52,038 nucleotides of DNA from Massiliimicrobium timonense (GTDB lineage Bacteria; Bacillota_I; Bacilli_A; Erysipelotrichales; Coprobacillaceae). The position numbers were made by a program, and so were the translations under genes. How positions within the stretch are numbered: position 1 is the first letter of the stretch; the number at the start of each line of letters is the position of its first letter. Under the pieces are notes generated by a model. That model saw only the letters and a program-made list of their open reading frames with translations, was not told where the DNA came from and did not search any database. Location: the NCBI RefSeq assembly GCF_002160865.1, contig NZ_NFLJ01000020.1:1-52038 (forward strand). Direction: 5' to 3'. Positions 7,948 through 16,709 of this stretch are shown here, one piece after another.

Positions 7948-8772
7948 CTATTCTCGATATAACAATCCATATCGTACATATATTAAATTTAATAAACTTA
8001 AAAAATTCATTGTTCCCTGTAAAGAAGATTCACTATATTGACTTTCTGTTCCATCAATGCGATATATCCAGTCAATATCTTCATTTTGATAAGTCTGATT
8101 CATTGTCAATAACAATATTTTAGGATGATGTTCTTTAACTTTATTGATCAAAGCATTCATTAGCTGTTCTCTGGCACGAACTGTAATAATAATGACTAAA
8201 CTGCTTTCATCAATCATATCTAATCTTTGAATTTCATCGCCACGTTCTACAAAGGCATAGATAAATTTTCGATGTTTCAGCATTTTCATCTGAAAATCAT
8301 TAGAAATGATCTTATTAAACTGATAACCTAACATATGAACTTTTTTAGCTTCATAGATCATTGCACAAATACGATCAATATCACTCATAGAAATGGAATT
8401 TTGAACGAGTGATAAAGATTCAATGGCTTCTTGATACATTTTATTTTTCAAATATTCAGCATCTTCTAAAATATTTTGATTGTCAGAAGGTGATAAATGA
8501 ATTTCATTTCTTGCAATTTCTAAAGCAATCGCAATTTCATTTTTAAAATTCACAAAACTCTTACAATTCATATCTTTACAAAAACGTGAAATAGTTGCTG
8601 GTGAAGTATAACATAAATCAGCCAAATCATTAATACTGATACTTGGGATTTGATCTATATGTGTTAAAATCGTGTGAGCAATCGAATAATACATATCCTG
8701 TGGGGAAGATACATTCACATAGGACATCAAAGTATATAAAATATCAACTTCATTATAATCATGAATGGACAT
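7948..8772 (-). CDS. MurR/RpiR-family transcriptional regulator (downstream copy)
   Basis: A 274-residue regulator with an N-terminal helix-turn-helix (about 1-77, recognition helix near 'TSPATISRFCKDM') and a SIS-like effector domain (about 120-255). SIS domains usually bind sugar phosphates. It overlaps the fumarase beta gene by 14 bp, so it is translated with the enzymes. A second regulator of the same type lies at the operon's upstream end; the two share the 'SPATISRFC' helix but differ widely elsewhere. The effector is unknown; given the neighbours it may be an organic acid or amino-acid product rather than a sugar. Confidence 0.85.
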   Translation of the reverse strand: MSIHDYNEVDILYTLMSYVNVSSPQDMYYSIAHTILTHIDQIPSISINDLADLCYTSPATISRFCKDMNCKSFVNFKNEIAIALEIARNEIHLSPSDNQNILEDAEYLKNKMYQEAIESLSLVQNSISMSDIDRICAMIYEAKKVHMLGYQFNKIISNDFQMKMLKHRKFIYAFVERGDEIQRLDMIDESSLVIIITVRAREQLMNALINKVKEHHPKILLLTMNQTYQNEDIDWIYRIDGTESQYSESSLQGTMNFLSLLNLIYVRYGLLYRE

Positions 8773-9325
8773 GTTTATGCTCCTTTATATATTGTTTTCT
8801 TCCCATTTCATATAAATCATTTCCCTGACTGTCAATAATGACTGTCAAAGGAAAATCCTTGACAACCAGTCGACGAATAGCCTCTGGTCCTAAATCTTCA
8901 AAAGCAATCACTTCACTTGATTCAACACAACGAGAAATATAGGCTCCTGCTCCACCAATGGCTCCAAAATAAACACAATGATATGTTTGCATGGCATCTT
9001 TGACGACTTGTTGACGATATCCTTTTCCAATCATGCCACGTAATCCCAGTTTCATCAAAGTAGGAGCATAGGCATCCATTCTACCAGCTGTTGTTGGACC
9101 ACCACTGCCAAAAACCTGATGAGGTTTTGCAGGTGTTGGACCGACATAATAAATGATTTGATCTTGCAAGCAAAAAGGTAAATCTTGACCTCGTTCAATC
9201 AGTGTAACCAAACGCTTATGAGCCGCATCTCTGGCTGTATAAATAACGCCTGATAAAAGAATCTGATCACCCGCTTTGAGTTCTTGTACTTGCTCTAATG
9301 TCAAAGGTGTTGTCATATGTTTCAT
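8759..9325 (-). CDS. Fe-S fumarate hydratase / tartrate dehydratase, beta subunit
   Basis: A 188-residue C-terminal-type subunit of the class I fumarase family. It carries 'LLSGVIYTARDAAHKRL', 'YYVGPTP' and 'GSGGPTTAGRMD', characteristic of FumA C-terminal or TtdB chains. It pairs with the alpha subunit just upstream, stop and start overlapping by one base. The complex hydrates fumarate to malate (or dehydrates tartrate) in the cytoplasm. The family match does not separate fumarase from tartrate dehydratase; fumarase is the likelier general role in an anaerobe. Confidence 0.92.
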   Translation of the reverse strand: MKHMTTPLTLEQVQELKAGDQILLSGVIYTARDAAHKRLVTLIERGQDLPFCLQDQIIYYVGPTPAKPHQVFGSGGPTTAGRMDAYAPTLMKLGLRGMIGKGYRQQVVKDAMQTYHCVYFGAIGGAGAYISRCVESSEVIAFEDLGPEAIRRLVVKDFPLTVIIDSQGNDLYEMGRKQYIKEHKHVHS

Positions 9326-10167
9326 TATAAGATAACCTCCTTATGTCTAGCCACATGGCAACAAATAGATACAGCCACCGGCATTCCTGCAATATGTGTT
9401 GGATAAGTTTCAATATTTAAAGATAAAGCTGTGATTTTGCCACCGTAACCAGCTGGTCCAATACCCGTCTGATTGATTTTCTCTAACAATTCTTCTTCCA
9501 ATTGTTGATATCGCTTATCTAAATGATGTGTCCCAATTTTTCTTAACATTGCCTTTTTCGCAAGATATGTGACATAATCAAACGTTCCACCAATTCCGAC
9601 ACCAATCACCATTGGTGGACAGGCATTAGGTCCAGCTTCTTCAACCACTTTCAACACAAAGTCCTTGATTCCTTCAACCCCATCACTTGGTTTTAACATT
9701 TTAACTTGACTCATGTTTTCACTACCAAATCCTTTTGGTGCTACAATAATTTTGAGTTGATTTCCTTCCACAATGTCATAATGAATATAAGCTGGTGTAT
9801 TATCCTGTGTATTGCGTCTTTCAAAAACCGGATCATCAACAATACTTTTTCTTAAATAGCCTTCCTGATAGCCCTGTCTGACACCTTCTTGTAAAGCTTC
9901 CTGTAAAGAACCTTGAATATGTACATCTTGACCTATTTCAACAAATAAACAGGCCATTCCCGTATCTTGACAAATGGGCATACGAGATGTTTTCGCAATC
10001 ATCGCATTATCTTCTAATATAGACAATGTCTGTTTTCCAAGCATACTATCTTCCTCTTGACAGGCATGATGCAATGCCTGTTGAACATCTTCAGGTAATT
10101 CATAATTGGCTTGAATGCACAGTTCTTTAACTGCCTGTATAATTTCTTCTTGTTTTATTTCTTTCAC
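9325..10167 (-). CDS. Fe-S fumarate hydratase / tartrate dehydratase, alpha subunit
   Basis: A 280-residue subunit that should bind the catalytic [4Fe-4S] cluster. Candidate ligand cysteines lie in 'MPICQDTGM', 'PNACPPMVIGVGIGG' and the C-terminal 'SICCHVARH'. The start at 10167 (GTG) has GAGGG eight bases before it; the GTG nine bases further upstream sits inside that site and is rejected. The exposed cluster makes this enzyme class oxygen-sensitive, which fits the anaerobic gene set. It follows the first RpiR gene by about 67 bases. Confidence 0.93.
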   Translation of the reverse strand: MKEIKQEEIIQAVKELCIQANYELPEDVQQALHHACQEEDSMLGKQTLSILEDNAMIAKTSRMPICQDTGMACLFVEIGQDVHIQGSLQEALQEGVRQGYQEGYLRKSIVDDPVFERRNTQDNTPAYIHYDIVEGNQLKIIVAPKGFGSENMSQVKMLKPSDGVEGIKDFVLKVVEEAGPNACPPMVIGVGIGGTFDYVTYLAKKAMLRKIGTHHLDKRYQQLEEELLEKINQTGIGPAGYGGKITALSLNIETYPTHIAGMPVAVSICCHVARHKEVIL

Positions 10168-10234
10168 GAATTTCACCCTCTTTTAATTATGTTTATTATA
10201 TATAATTTTCAAAACTATCACAAGAAAAAAAGAA

Positions 10235-11059
10235 TTAAAGAAGATGTCCCTTTAATTCTTGAAGTGATGGATAATATAAACAATAATATCTTAATGACAT
10301 TAATTCAACTGCTGTCAATAGACTATGTTTTCCCGTCTTTCGATTTTTAGAACGTCCTAAAACCAGTTGATGATGAACAGGTATTTTTAAATCCAGATGA
10401 GGATGGCACGTGATTAAAACAACCTGACAACCGGATTTTTTAAGATATTGTAGAAGCTTAGAATGACTGTTGGTAAAATAACCATTGACCGTCATAATAA
10501 TGGCGACACTATTTGACGTTAATTGTTTGGCACATTCTAACTGGCGAGATGAATCCATATAAGCCATTGTGAATTTTTCCAGCATTAATAAATCTGTCTG
10601 TAAATGCAAGGCTGCACTTTGTGAGAACTGCGTTCCAAAAAAAGCCACAGAATCACTATCATGAATCAATTTTAAAATAGCGTCCACTTCATTCCAATCA
10701 AGAAACTCAGGTAAATCAGATATATATTGAATCACCTGTTGAATATATTGTTGAGTTGCCAGCTGAGGATGTTCTTTCATTGTTTCTAAAGGGATATTAA
10801 TTAAATTGTTGAACTTTTTATCATGCGAATGAAAAGTATAACACTCCTGTTTTAAATGAGCAAAGTTTTCATACCCTAAGGCACGACAAAAACGTGAGAT
10901 GGTCGCTGGTGATACAAAACATTCAGCAGCCAGCTCACTAATACGCATATTCGCTATACGATAAAAATTATTGGCCATAAACCATGCAATATTATAATTT
11001 GTATCGTTTTCTTGTGCAGTATCCAAAAAAATAATCAGCCTATAGAACAAATTCTTCAC
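10235..11059 (-). CDS. MurR/RpiR-family transcriptional regulator (upstream copy)
   Basis: A 274-residue regulator with the layout of its neighbour at 7.9-8.8 kb: helix-turn-helix (about 1-77, 'VSPATISRFCRALGY') and SIS-like domain (about 120-250, 'VAFFGTQFSQSAA', 'VAIIMTVNG'). It overlaps the preceding lipoprotein gene by 4 bp (ATGA), so it belongs to the same transcript as the fumarase. Two regulators of one family within one operon suggest either two inputs or a hetero-oligomer. The target promoter is probably the one near 11.48 kb. Confidence 0.85.
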   Translation of the reverse strand: MKNLFYRLIIFLDTAQENDTNYNIAWFMANNFYRIANMRISELAAECFVSPATISRFCRALGYENFAHLKQECYTFHSHDKKFNNLINIPLETMKEHPQLATQQYIQQVIQYISDLPEFLDWNEVDAILKLIHDSDSVAFFGTQFSQSAALHLQTDLLMLEKFTMAYMDSSRQLECAKQLTSNSVAIIMTVNGYFTNSHSKLLQYLKKSGCQVVLITCHPHLDLKIPVHHQLVLGRSKNRKTGKHSLLTAVELMSLRYYCLYYPSLQELKGHLL

Positions 11060-11445
11060 AATAACGCCTCCTGTAATACATAATGTCCTGATAAATCAGC
11101 ACCTAAAAAATCATCTTCTTTTGTTGCTTTGACAATAACACAATCTTCCTCAAATGTAAATGTCAGTTGACAATCTTTTTGTGATGAAAGGACACATGTT
11201 GCCTGATGATGTGACTGATCTGTAAAAACAGCAAAATCCCCTATTCCTACACCATTGAGTTCAATTTGAAAAGAAAAACCATCTTGTTGAAAAGCTTTCT
11301 TATCAATAAACAATAACAAATCCTGATATTGATAAACATCTTGTTTTGTAGATGAAGTGATTTCATTTTCAACAACAGATTGACGAGGATGACATCCCAT
11401 CAACAATAATGCACATATGAGTGCTAATCCCCACTTTTTCATCAT
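11056..11445 (-). CDS. Small lipoprotein of unknown function
   Basis: A 129-residue protein with a lipoprotein signal peptide: MMKKW, a hydrophobic stretch, then the lipobox LLMG-C. The mature part is short and beta-rich with no family I recognise. The start at 11445 is chosen because GGAGG precedes it by eight bases; the ATG 15 bases upstream overlaps that site. It is the first gene of the RpiR-fumarase-threonine aldolase operon. A TATAAT lies at 11482-11477. A surface lipoprotein heading a cytoplasmic enzyme operon is unusual; it may have a sensing or binding role, but nothing shows that directly. Confidence 0.7.
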   Translation of the reverse strand: MMKKWGLALICALLLMGCHPRQSVVENEITSSTKQDVYQYQDLLLFIDKKAFQQDGFSFQIELNGVGIGDFAVFTDQSHHQATCVLSSQKDCQLTFTFEEDCVIVKATKEDDFLGADLSGHYVLQEALL

Positions 11446-11587
11446 CCATGCACCCTCCATTTTTCGACTTTATATGATTATAACATAAAATCTTAAAGGA
11501 AATATAGACCAATTTCTTCATCTTTTTTTCTATCACATATTTTTTGACAATTACATGAAATTTTAAACAAAATCATTTGTTATAGTG

Positions 11588-11663
11588 TATATGTAGTCAG
11601 AAATAATTTGTTTTCCCTTCAAATTTTGACTACTTCATGATATCCTTTCCCAAACTGATATCA
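11588..11663. other. Intergenic hairpins between the dipeptidase and lipoprotein genes
   Basis: Two hairpins precede the terminator when read on the plus strand: a long one (11593-11599 with 11627-11633, and inner 11605-11610 with 11620-11625) and TGATATC/GATATCA (11638-11644 with 11657-11663). No ORF fits. On the plus strand they end in the terminator at 11664-11698, so a small RNA is possible. On the minus strand they lie in the spacer before the lipoprotein promoter. Confidence 0.4.
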
Positions 11664-11698
11664 AAAAAGCAGATGAGGCTCCCACCCATCTGCTTTTT
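11664..11698 (-). terminator. Terminator of the dipeptidase operon
   Basis: A 12-bp stem (11664-11675 with 11687-11698) with an 11-base loop and T/A runs on both flanks. It lies just after the dipeptidase stop and could work in both directions. Confidence 0.85.
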
Positions 11699-11699
11699 C

Positions 11700-12689
11700 T
11701 TATAATAAAACATTTTGATAAACTCTTAAGACATTCTTATAAAAAATCTTTTCAATATCTTCAGTTGATAATCCTACCTCTTTTAAAGCTTTTTCTAACA
11801 TTGGCAAATAAGAAGCATCCTGCAATTCCAGATAAGGTGGAATACCATCAAAATCGCTTCCTAATCCAATACAATCAATACCTGCCAGATTTTTAATATA
11901 AAGGATATGTTTGACAATATCTTCAATCTTTGATACAGCATGTTCTTCATTGTTTTCATGTAAAAAGTCGGCAGCATAATTAATTCCCATGACCCCACCA
12001 CGACTGGCTAATTTTAAAATCATTTCATCAGTTAAATTACGAGCATGAGGGCAAACCTGACGGGCATTAGAATGTGAGGCAACAAAAGGTTTGGTTGTGT
12101 ATCGGAACACATCTTCAAATCCTGCATCACTCAAATGAGAAACATCAATGATGATGCCTAAACGTTCACATTCTTGAACATAAGCTTTTCCAAACTCTGT
12201 CAAACCATGAACATTATCACATGTATGATATCCATGATTAGGATCATCCATAGAAAAATTAGGATAACCTATTCCATTTGAAAAGTTCCATGTTAATGTA
12301 ATCATACGCACACCTAAATCATAATAATGCTGAAGATGTTGAATTTGGTTACGTACAACAGCTCCTTCTTCTAATGTCAATAAGGCACTCATACGCTGTT
12401 TTTGAATATTGTCTTGAATATCCTGATAGTTTTTCACAACACCTATTAAATCTGGATATTGATTAACTTCATGATAAAATGTATCAATCAGATCATGGGC
12501 ATATTGCCATGCATCATCAGTCATATTTAATGGTGTAAACATCGCAAAGTTCTGTAATAAATAATCACCTTTTTGCATTTTTTCTAGACTTAGATGCAAA
12601 TCATTATGCTTTAAAGAAATAGACTGTCCTTCTTTTTGTTGAAGATGGATAGCTGAAATAGTATCACAATGCATATCAACAACTTTCAT
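11700..12689 (-). CDS. Membrane dipeptidase family (peptidase M19)
   Basis: A 329-residue zinc dipeptidase of the renal dipeptidase family, here without a signal peptide and so probably cytoplasmic. Metal ligands are visible in 'DMHCDT' (H7, D9), 'LTLEEGA', 'DVSHLSD' and 'ASHSNARQV'; the C-terminal 'GLGSDFDG' is also typical. In the family it cleaves dipeptides, including D-residue-containing and proline dipeptides. AAGGAGG precedes the start. It is last in an apparent operon with the HAD phosphatase and an 80-residue protein. Confidence 0.92.
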   Translation of the reverse strand: MKVVDMHCDTISAIHLQQKEGQSISLKHNDLHLSLEKMQKGDYLLQNFAMFTPLNMTDDAWQYAHDLIDTFYHEVNQYPDLIGVVKNYQDIQDNIQKQRMSALLTLEEGAVVRNQIQHLQHYYDLGVRMITLTWNFSNGIGYPNFSMDDPNHGYHTCDNVHGLTEFGKAYVQECERLGIIIDVSHLSDAGFEDVFRYTTKPFVASHSNARQVCPHARNLTDEMILKLASRGGVMGINYAADFLHENNEEHAVSKIEDIVKHILYIKNLAGIDCIGLGSDFDGIPPYLELQDASYLPMLEKALKEVGLSTEDIEKIFYKNVLRVYQNVLL

Positions 12690-12701
12690 ACAACTTCCTC
12701 C

Positions 12702-12944
12702 TTATGAAAAATATATTTCTGTTTCCTGATACTGCTTTGTCAGCATTTGTGTATCTTTAAGCCAGTTGATTGCTTCATCAATTTCTTCCTGTGTTAATTC
12801 CACAATCCCGTAAGTTGCCAGTTGGCATATATCATAAAGACTTTGCCAGAGATCATCAAAATCATGAGTCTTTTCATCAGCCTGTTCACTTTCTATATAA
12901 GCACTCATAGCATGAGCTTTTTGAATTGCTTCTTCTTTTGTCAT
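12702..12944 (-). CDS. Small acidic protein of unknown function (80 aa)
   Basis: I do not recognise this family. The protein is acidic and mostly helical by composition, with no membrane segment and no cysteine pattern. It overlaps the upstream HAD gene by 4 bp (ATGA) and ends 12 bases before the dipeptidase. That tight packing supports it being a real translated gene. Its place between two hydrolases gives no specific hint about its role. Confidence 0.65.
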   Translation of the reverse strand: MTKEEAIQKAHAMSAYIESEQADEKTHDFDDLWQSLYDICQLATYGIVELTQEEIDEAINWLKDTQMLTKQYQETEIYFS

Positions 12945-13726
12945 TCATATTCTCCTTCCTCAATCAATCCTAGTTGAAGACAAGCATAATAAATACCATC
13001 TTCATCAATCGGTTTTGTAATGAATGTTGCTATTGATTTCAACTGTTCATTACCCTGTCCCATCGCAACACTTTGACTGGCGTGTTGAAACATATCAACA
13101 TCATTTAACGAATCTCCAAAAGCAATATATTCATCCAAATTCAATAAATGCATTAATTTTTGAATTCCAGTGGCTTTAGACAATCCGGCAATGGTTATAT
13201 CCGCATAAGTTGATTCTCCCGGTAAAACATGAACACCTTTGACTTTTTGAAAAGGGGCATAATCATATCCCAGTGGTCCATAAACAATCATTGCTTCAAC
13301 ATCCTGTCCATGATAAGTTCCTACTGGTGGAATCTGATTTTGAAAATATTGTTGTGTCTGCAATACATAAGCATCGGGTTCTTTGGTAATGACACGTTGC
13401 GTTGATTTTAAAGTCACTGCATAATGATATTTTTCAGCAATATCTAAAACATCTAAAACAGCCTGAGGATCCATCAAAGCATGAAAGATTTCATGTTTGT
13501 TGGCATCTAAAACACGCTGTCCATTATTACAGACAAAACCATCCCATTCAAACATATCCATGAGTCCTGTTTTTGTTAATGAATCTAACCCACGTCCTGA
13601 AGAAATAATCATATGATAACCTTTTTTCTTTAATAATTGCAGTGTTTTTTGGGTAGATAAACACACTTGATGGTTGACATTATCCCTTAATGTTCCATCA
13701 ACATCAAAACATAATAAAGGCTTCAT
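12941..13726 (-). CDS. Cof-type HAD-superfamily hydrolase
   Basis: A 261-residue cytoplasmic phosphatase of the Cof subfamily (HAD class IIB). It has motif I 'CFDVDGTLRD' with both catalytic Asp residues, motif II 'ISSGRG', and the late motif 'KATGIQKL...AFGDSLNDVDMF' with the conserved Lys and Asp pair. Family members remove phosphate from sugar phosphates or cofactors such as PLP or FMN; the substrate cannot be assigned here. AAAGGAGGG precedes the start. It begins the three-gene unit with the 80-residue protein and the dipeptidase. Confidence 0.92.
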   Translation of the reverse strand: MKPLLCFDVDGTLRDNVNHQVCLSTQKTLQLLKKKGYHMIISSGRGLDSLTKTGLMDMFEWDGFVCNNGQRVLDANKHEIFHALMDPQAVLDVLDIAEKYHYAVTLKSTQRVITKEPDAYVLQTQQYFQNQIPPVGTYHGQDVEAMIVYGPLGYDYAPFQKVKGVHVLPGESTYADITIAGLSKATGIQKLMHLLNLDEYIAFGDSLNDVDMFQHASQSVAMGQGNEQLKSIATFITKPIDEDGIYYACLQLGLIEEGEYE

Positions 13727-13791
13727 CGTTTCCCTCCTTTACTTTTTATATTATATCGAAAATAAACTTATAGATAAAGAAAAGAATTTGT

Positions 13792-14322
13792 TTAATCAAC
13801 AAACTCTCCATATTCATTCACTTTCTGTTCATAAAGACAATGATATTGTAAACTCTTTTGAACATCAATGATTCTTTGATTAGATGAACCTTTATAAATT
13901 AATTCTAAACTTCTTAAAGATAAAACAAAACGTCCATCGACTAAAGTATCACATAGACAAAGGAGCTCAATAGCTTCTTTACCTAATGTAAAAATTTCTT
14001 CATAAGTATAACCACTATAAATCATGATATGTAAATGTGTCTGCTTTTTTATCTGATTTAATAAAGCAATTAAAGGTTGACATTGAAGAAAAGGTTCTCC
14101 ACCAGAGAGAGTGATTCCATCTAAAAGTGGATTTTTCATGATATCCGCTATAATATGATCAATATCTTCTAAATAGCCTCCATTTTCATCCCAGCTCTCA
14201 GGATTATGGCAACCTTGACAATGATGTGGACATCCTTGTGTAAAGATAGTATAGCGTAATCCCGGTCCATCTACAATAGAATCATTCACAACACCATATA
14301 ATCTAATCTTTGTTGATATCAT
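13792..14322 (-). CDS. nrdG: Anaerobic ribonucleotide reductase activating protein NrdG
   Basis: A 176-residue radical SAM activase that makes the glycyl radical on NrdD. The cluster motif is 'GCPHHCQGCHNPESW' (CxxxCxxC) and the SAM-binding 'SGGEPFLQ' follows. The start is taken as MISTKIRLYG at 14322: an AAGGA site lies upstream, and it gives the usual NrdG N-terminus. Longer in-frame starts run deep into nrdD. The 20-bp overlap with nrdD implies coupled translation. Confidence 0.95.
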   Translation of the reverse strand: MISTKIRLYGVVNDSIVDGPGLRYTIFTQGCPHHCQGCHNPESWDENGGYLEDIDHIIADIMKNPLLDGITLSGGEPFLQCQPLIALLNQIKKQTHLHIMIYSGYTYEEIFTLGKEAIELLCLCDTLVDGRFVLSLRSLELIYKGSSNQRIIDVQKSLQYHCLYEQKVNEYGEFVD

Positions 14323-16603
14323 GTTTGACACGATCCTTTTCTTCGGCTTTTTTAGCGTCATTAAAACGGTCCAATGTCCCAACTAAATAACCCGTAATAC
14401 GACGAATTCTTTCAAAACCTTCATATGGTGTTTCATGACGTCCACATTTTGGACAGACATCATTAATAATTCCATTATAGCCACAGACCGGATCACGATC
14501 AACAGGATGATTTATAGCTCCATAACCCATATTGGCATCATGCATCGCTCTGACTATTTTTTCAAAAGCTGGTAAATTTTTGGTAGGATCTCCATCCATT
14601 TCAATATAGCTGATATGTCCACCATTTGTTAAAGCATGATAAGGTCCTTCAATCTTAATCTTTTCAAAAGCACTGATAGGATAATATACAGGAACATGAA
14701 AACTATTTGTATAATATTCACGATCCGTCACTCCTTCAATTTTCCCATAAATCTTTCTATCTAATTTGACAAAACGTCCAGATAATCCTTCGGCTGGAGT
14801 CGCAATTAAAGAAAAATTCAAATGATATTTTTGAGCTGCTTCATCTACACGACGGCGCATATGGGCAACAATCTGCAAACCAAGAATTTGAGCTTTTTCA
14901 CTTTCTCCATGATGATAACCAATCAATGATTTTAATGTTTCAGCTAAACCAATAAACCCAATTGTTAATGTTCCATGTTTTAAAACTTCTCTGACTTCAT
15001 CGGTTGGTTTTAATTTTTCAGAATCCAGCCAGACACCCTGCCCCATTAAAAACGGATAATTCATGACTTTACGTTTACACTGTATTTCAAATCTTTCTAA
15101 CAACTGATCAATACACAAATCAATCAATTGATCAAGTTTTATAAAAAATTCATCAATATCACCTTTTGACTTAATGGCAAGTCGTGGTAAATTAATAGAA
15201 GTAAAGCTCAAATTTCCTCGTCTTGGTGAGATTTCACGTGTGGGATCATAGACATTTCCCATTACACGCGTACGACATCCCATATAGGCAATTTCTGTTT
15301 CAGGTGTTCCTTTATAATACTGTTTATTAAACGAAGCATCCACAAATGAAAAATTAGGAAAGAGTCTTTTGGCTGAAACACGACAAGCTAACTGGAATAA
15401 ATCATAGTTAGGTTCCCCTTTTTGATAATTAATACCTTCTTTGACTCTAAAAATCTGAATCGGAAAGATTGGTGTTTCTCCATGACCTAATCCTGCTTCC
15501 GTTGCCAGTAAAACATTACGAATAGCCATACGCCCTTCAACAGATGTATCCATTCCATAATTCAATGAGCTAAAAGGCACTTGTGCTCCCGCACGAGAAT
15601 TCATTGTATTTAAATTATGAATCAAGGCTTCCATTGCCTGATAAGTTTCTTGATTCGTATCTTGATAAGCCTGTTCTCTGGCATACTTTTGTATACGTTC
15701 TACAACATCCAAAGTGATTCCATGCTTACAAAAAATATCTTTTTCAACTTCAAAATAACTTTCATCACTTAAAGATGGTTGAACAGATAAAGATTGTAAC
15801 TCTTGTATAAGTTCATCCTGATTATCAATCAATAATTTCAAAGCTCCTTTGATAGCTTTCAAATACCATTTCACATAAGACTTTTTCACACCTTCAGCCA
15901 TTCCATAATCAAAATTGACAATCGCCTGTCCCCCATGTTGATCATTTTGATTTGATTGAATCGCAATACATGTCAAAGCTGAATAAGTCGTAATACTATT
16001 AGGCTCACGTAAAACACCATGACCCGTTGAAAAACCACCATGAAACAAATCTATAATATCAATTTGTGTACATGTTGTTGTTAGGGTTAAAAAATCCATA
16101 TCATGAATATGAATGTCACCAGAACGATGAGCAGCACTATGTAAAGGATTCAGGACAAACATTTCATTAAACTGTTTAGCTGCTTCTGCACCATATTTCA
16201 ACATTGTCCCCATTGGAGCATCAGCATTCACATTCGCATTTTCTCGTTTCAAGTCACTATCCTTAGCATCTTGAAAAGTAATTTCTTCTAATGTTTTCAT
16301 CAAGCGTGATTTACGATCTCTTGAACGTGTGCGCTCAGCACGATACAAAATATAAGCTTTCGCAATACGTACATAACCTTTTTCAATTAAGGTTTCTTCT
16401 ACCGTATCTTGTACCAATTCCACTGTAGGTAATTCAGTATGTCGTTCTTCTAATTTATGTTCTACAACATGAGCCAAGTCAATAGCCGCATCCAATCCAT
16501 ATTTTGCTTCTGTAGCCTGAAAAGCCTTATAAATGGCTCCTGCAATTTTATTAACATCGAATTGATCCATTCGTCCATCTCTTTTTCTAATATATTGAAT
16601 CAT
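14303..16603 (-). CDS. nrdD: Anaerobic (class III) ribonucleoside-triphosphate reductase NrdD
   Basis: A 766-residue oxygen-sensitive reductase that makes dNTPs from NTPs. An ATP-cone allosteric domain fills about 1-95 ('IRKRDGRMDQFDVNKI'). The barrel follows. Near the C-terminus four cysteines ('DPVCGYNG', 'DVCPKCGRHE') form the zinc site, then the glycyl-radical loop 'RRITGYLVG' with G738. AAAAGGAGG precedes the start. With nrdG it is the only ribonucleotide reductase in the window, in keeping with anaerobic life. Confidence 0.97.
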   Translation of the reverse strand: MIQYIRKRDGRMDQFDVNKIAGAIYKAFQATEAKYGLDAAIDLAHVVEHKLEERHTELPTVELVQDTVEETLIEKGYVRIAKAYILYRAERTRSRDRKSRLMKTLEEITFQDAKDSDLKRENANVNADAPMGTMLKYGAEAAKQFNEMFVLNPLHSAAHRSGDIHIHDMDFLTLTTTCTQIDIIDLFHGGFSTGHGVLREPNSITTYSALTCIAIQSNQNDQHGGQAIVNFDYGMAEGVKKSYVKWYLKAIKGALKLLIDNQDELIQELQSLSVQPSLSDESYFEVEKDIFCKHGITLDVVERIQKYAREQAYQDTNQETYQAMEALIHNLNTMNSRAGAQVPFSSLNYGMDTSVEGRMAIRNVLLATEAGLGHGETPIFPIQIFRVKEGINYQKGEPNYDLFQLACRVSAKRLFPNFSFVDASFNKQYYKGTPETEIAYMGCRTRVMGNVYDPTREISPRRGNLSFTSINLPRLAIKSKGDIDEFFIKLDQLIDLCIDQLLERFEIQCKRKVMNYPFLMGQGVWLDSEKLKPTDEVREVLKHGTLTIGFIGLAETLKSLIGYHHGESEKAQILGLQIVAHMRRRVDEAAQKYHLNFSLIATPAEGLSGRFVKLDRKIYGKIEGVTDREYYTNSFHVPVYYPISAFEKIKIEGPYHALTNGGHISYIEMDGDPTKNLPAFEKIVRAMHDANMGYGAINHPVDRDPVCGYNGIINDVCPKCGRHETPYEGFERIRRITGYLVGTLDRFNDAKKAEEKDRVKHDINKD

Positions 16604-16675
16604 GAAACAACCTCCTTTTTATAAGTATCTCATATCTGACAACGATTCTCAAATTATTTGTATGATTACCCCAAC

Positions 16676-16703
16676 AAAAAAGGTATCCATTATAGAATAC
16701 CTT
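16676..16703 (-). terminator. Terminator of the HPr-like gene
   Basis: Stem AAGGTAT/ATACCTT (16680-16686 with 16697-16703). On the minus strand it is followed by six Ts. It lies seven bases after the stop. Confidence 0.8.
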
Positions 16704-16709
16704 ATCACC

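Noticed and set aside
16604-16675. NrdR boxes before nrdD
   Set aside because: No pair of matching boxes could be recognised in this short spacer.
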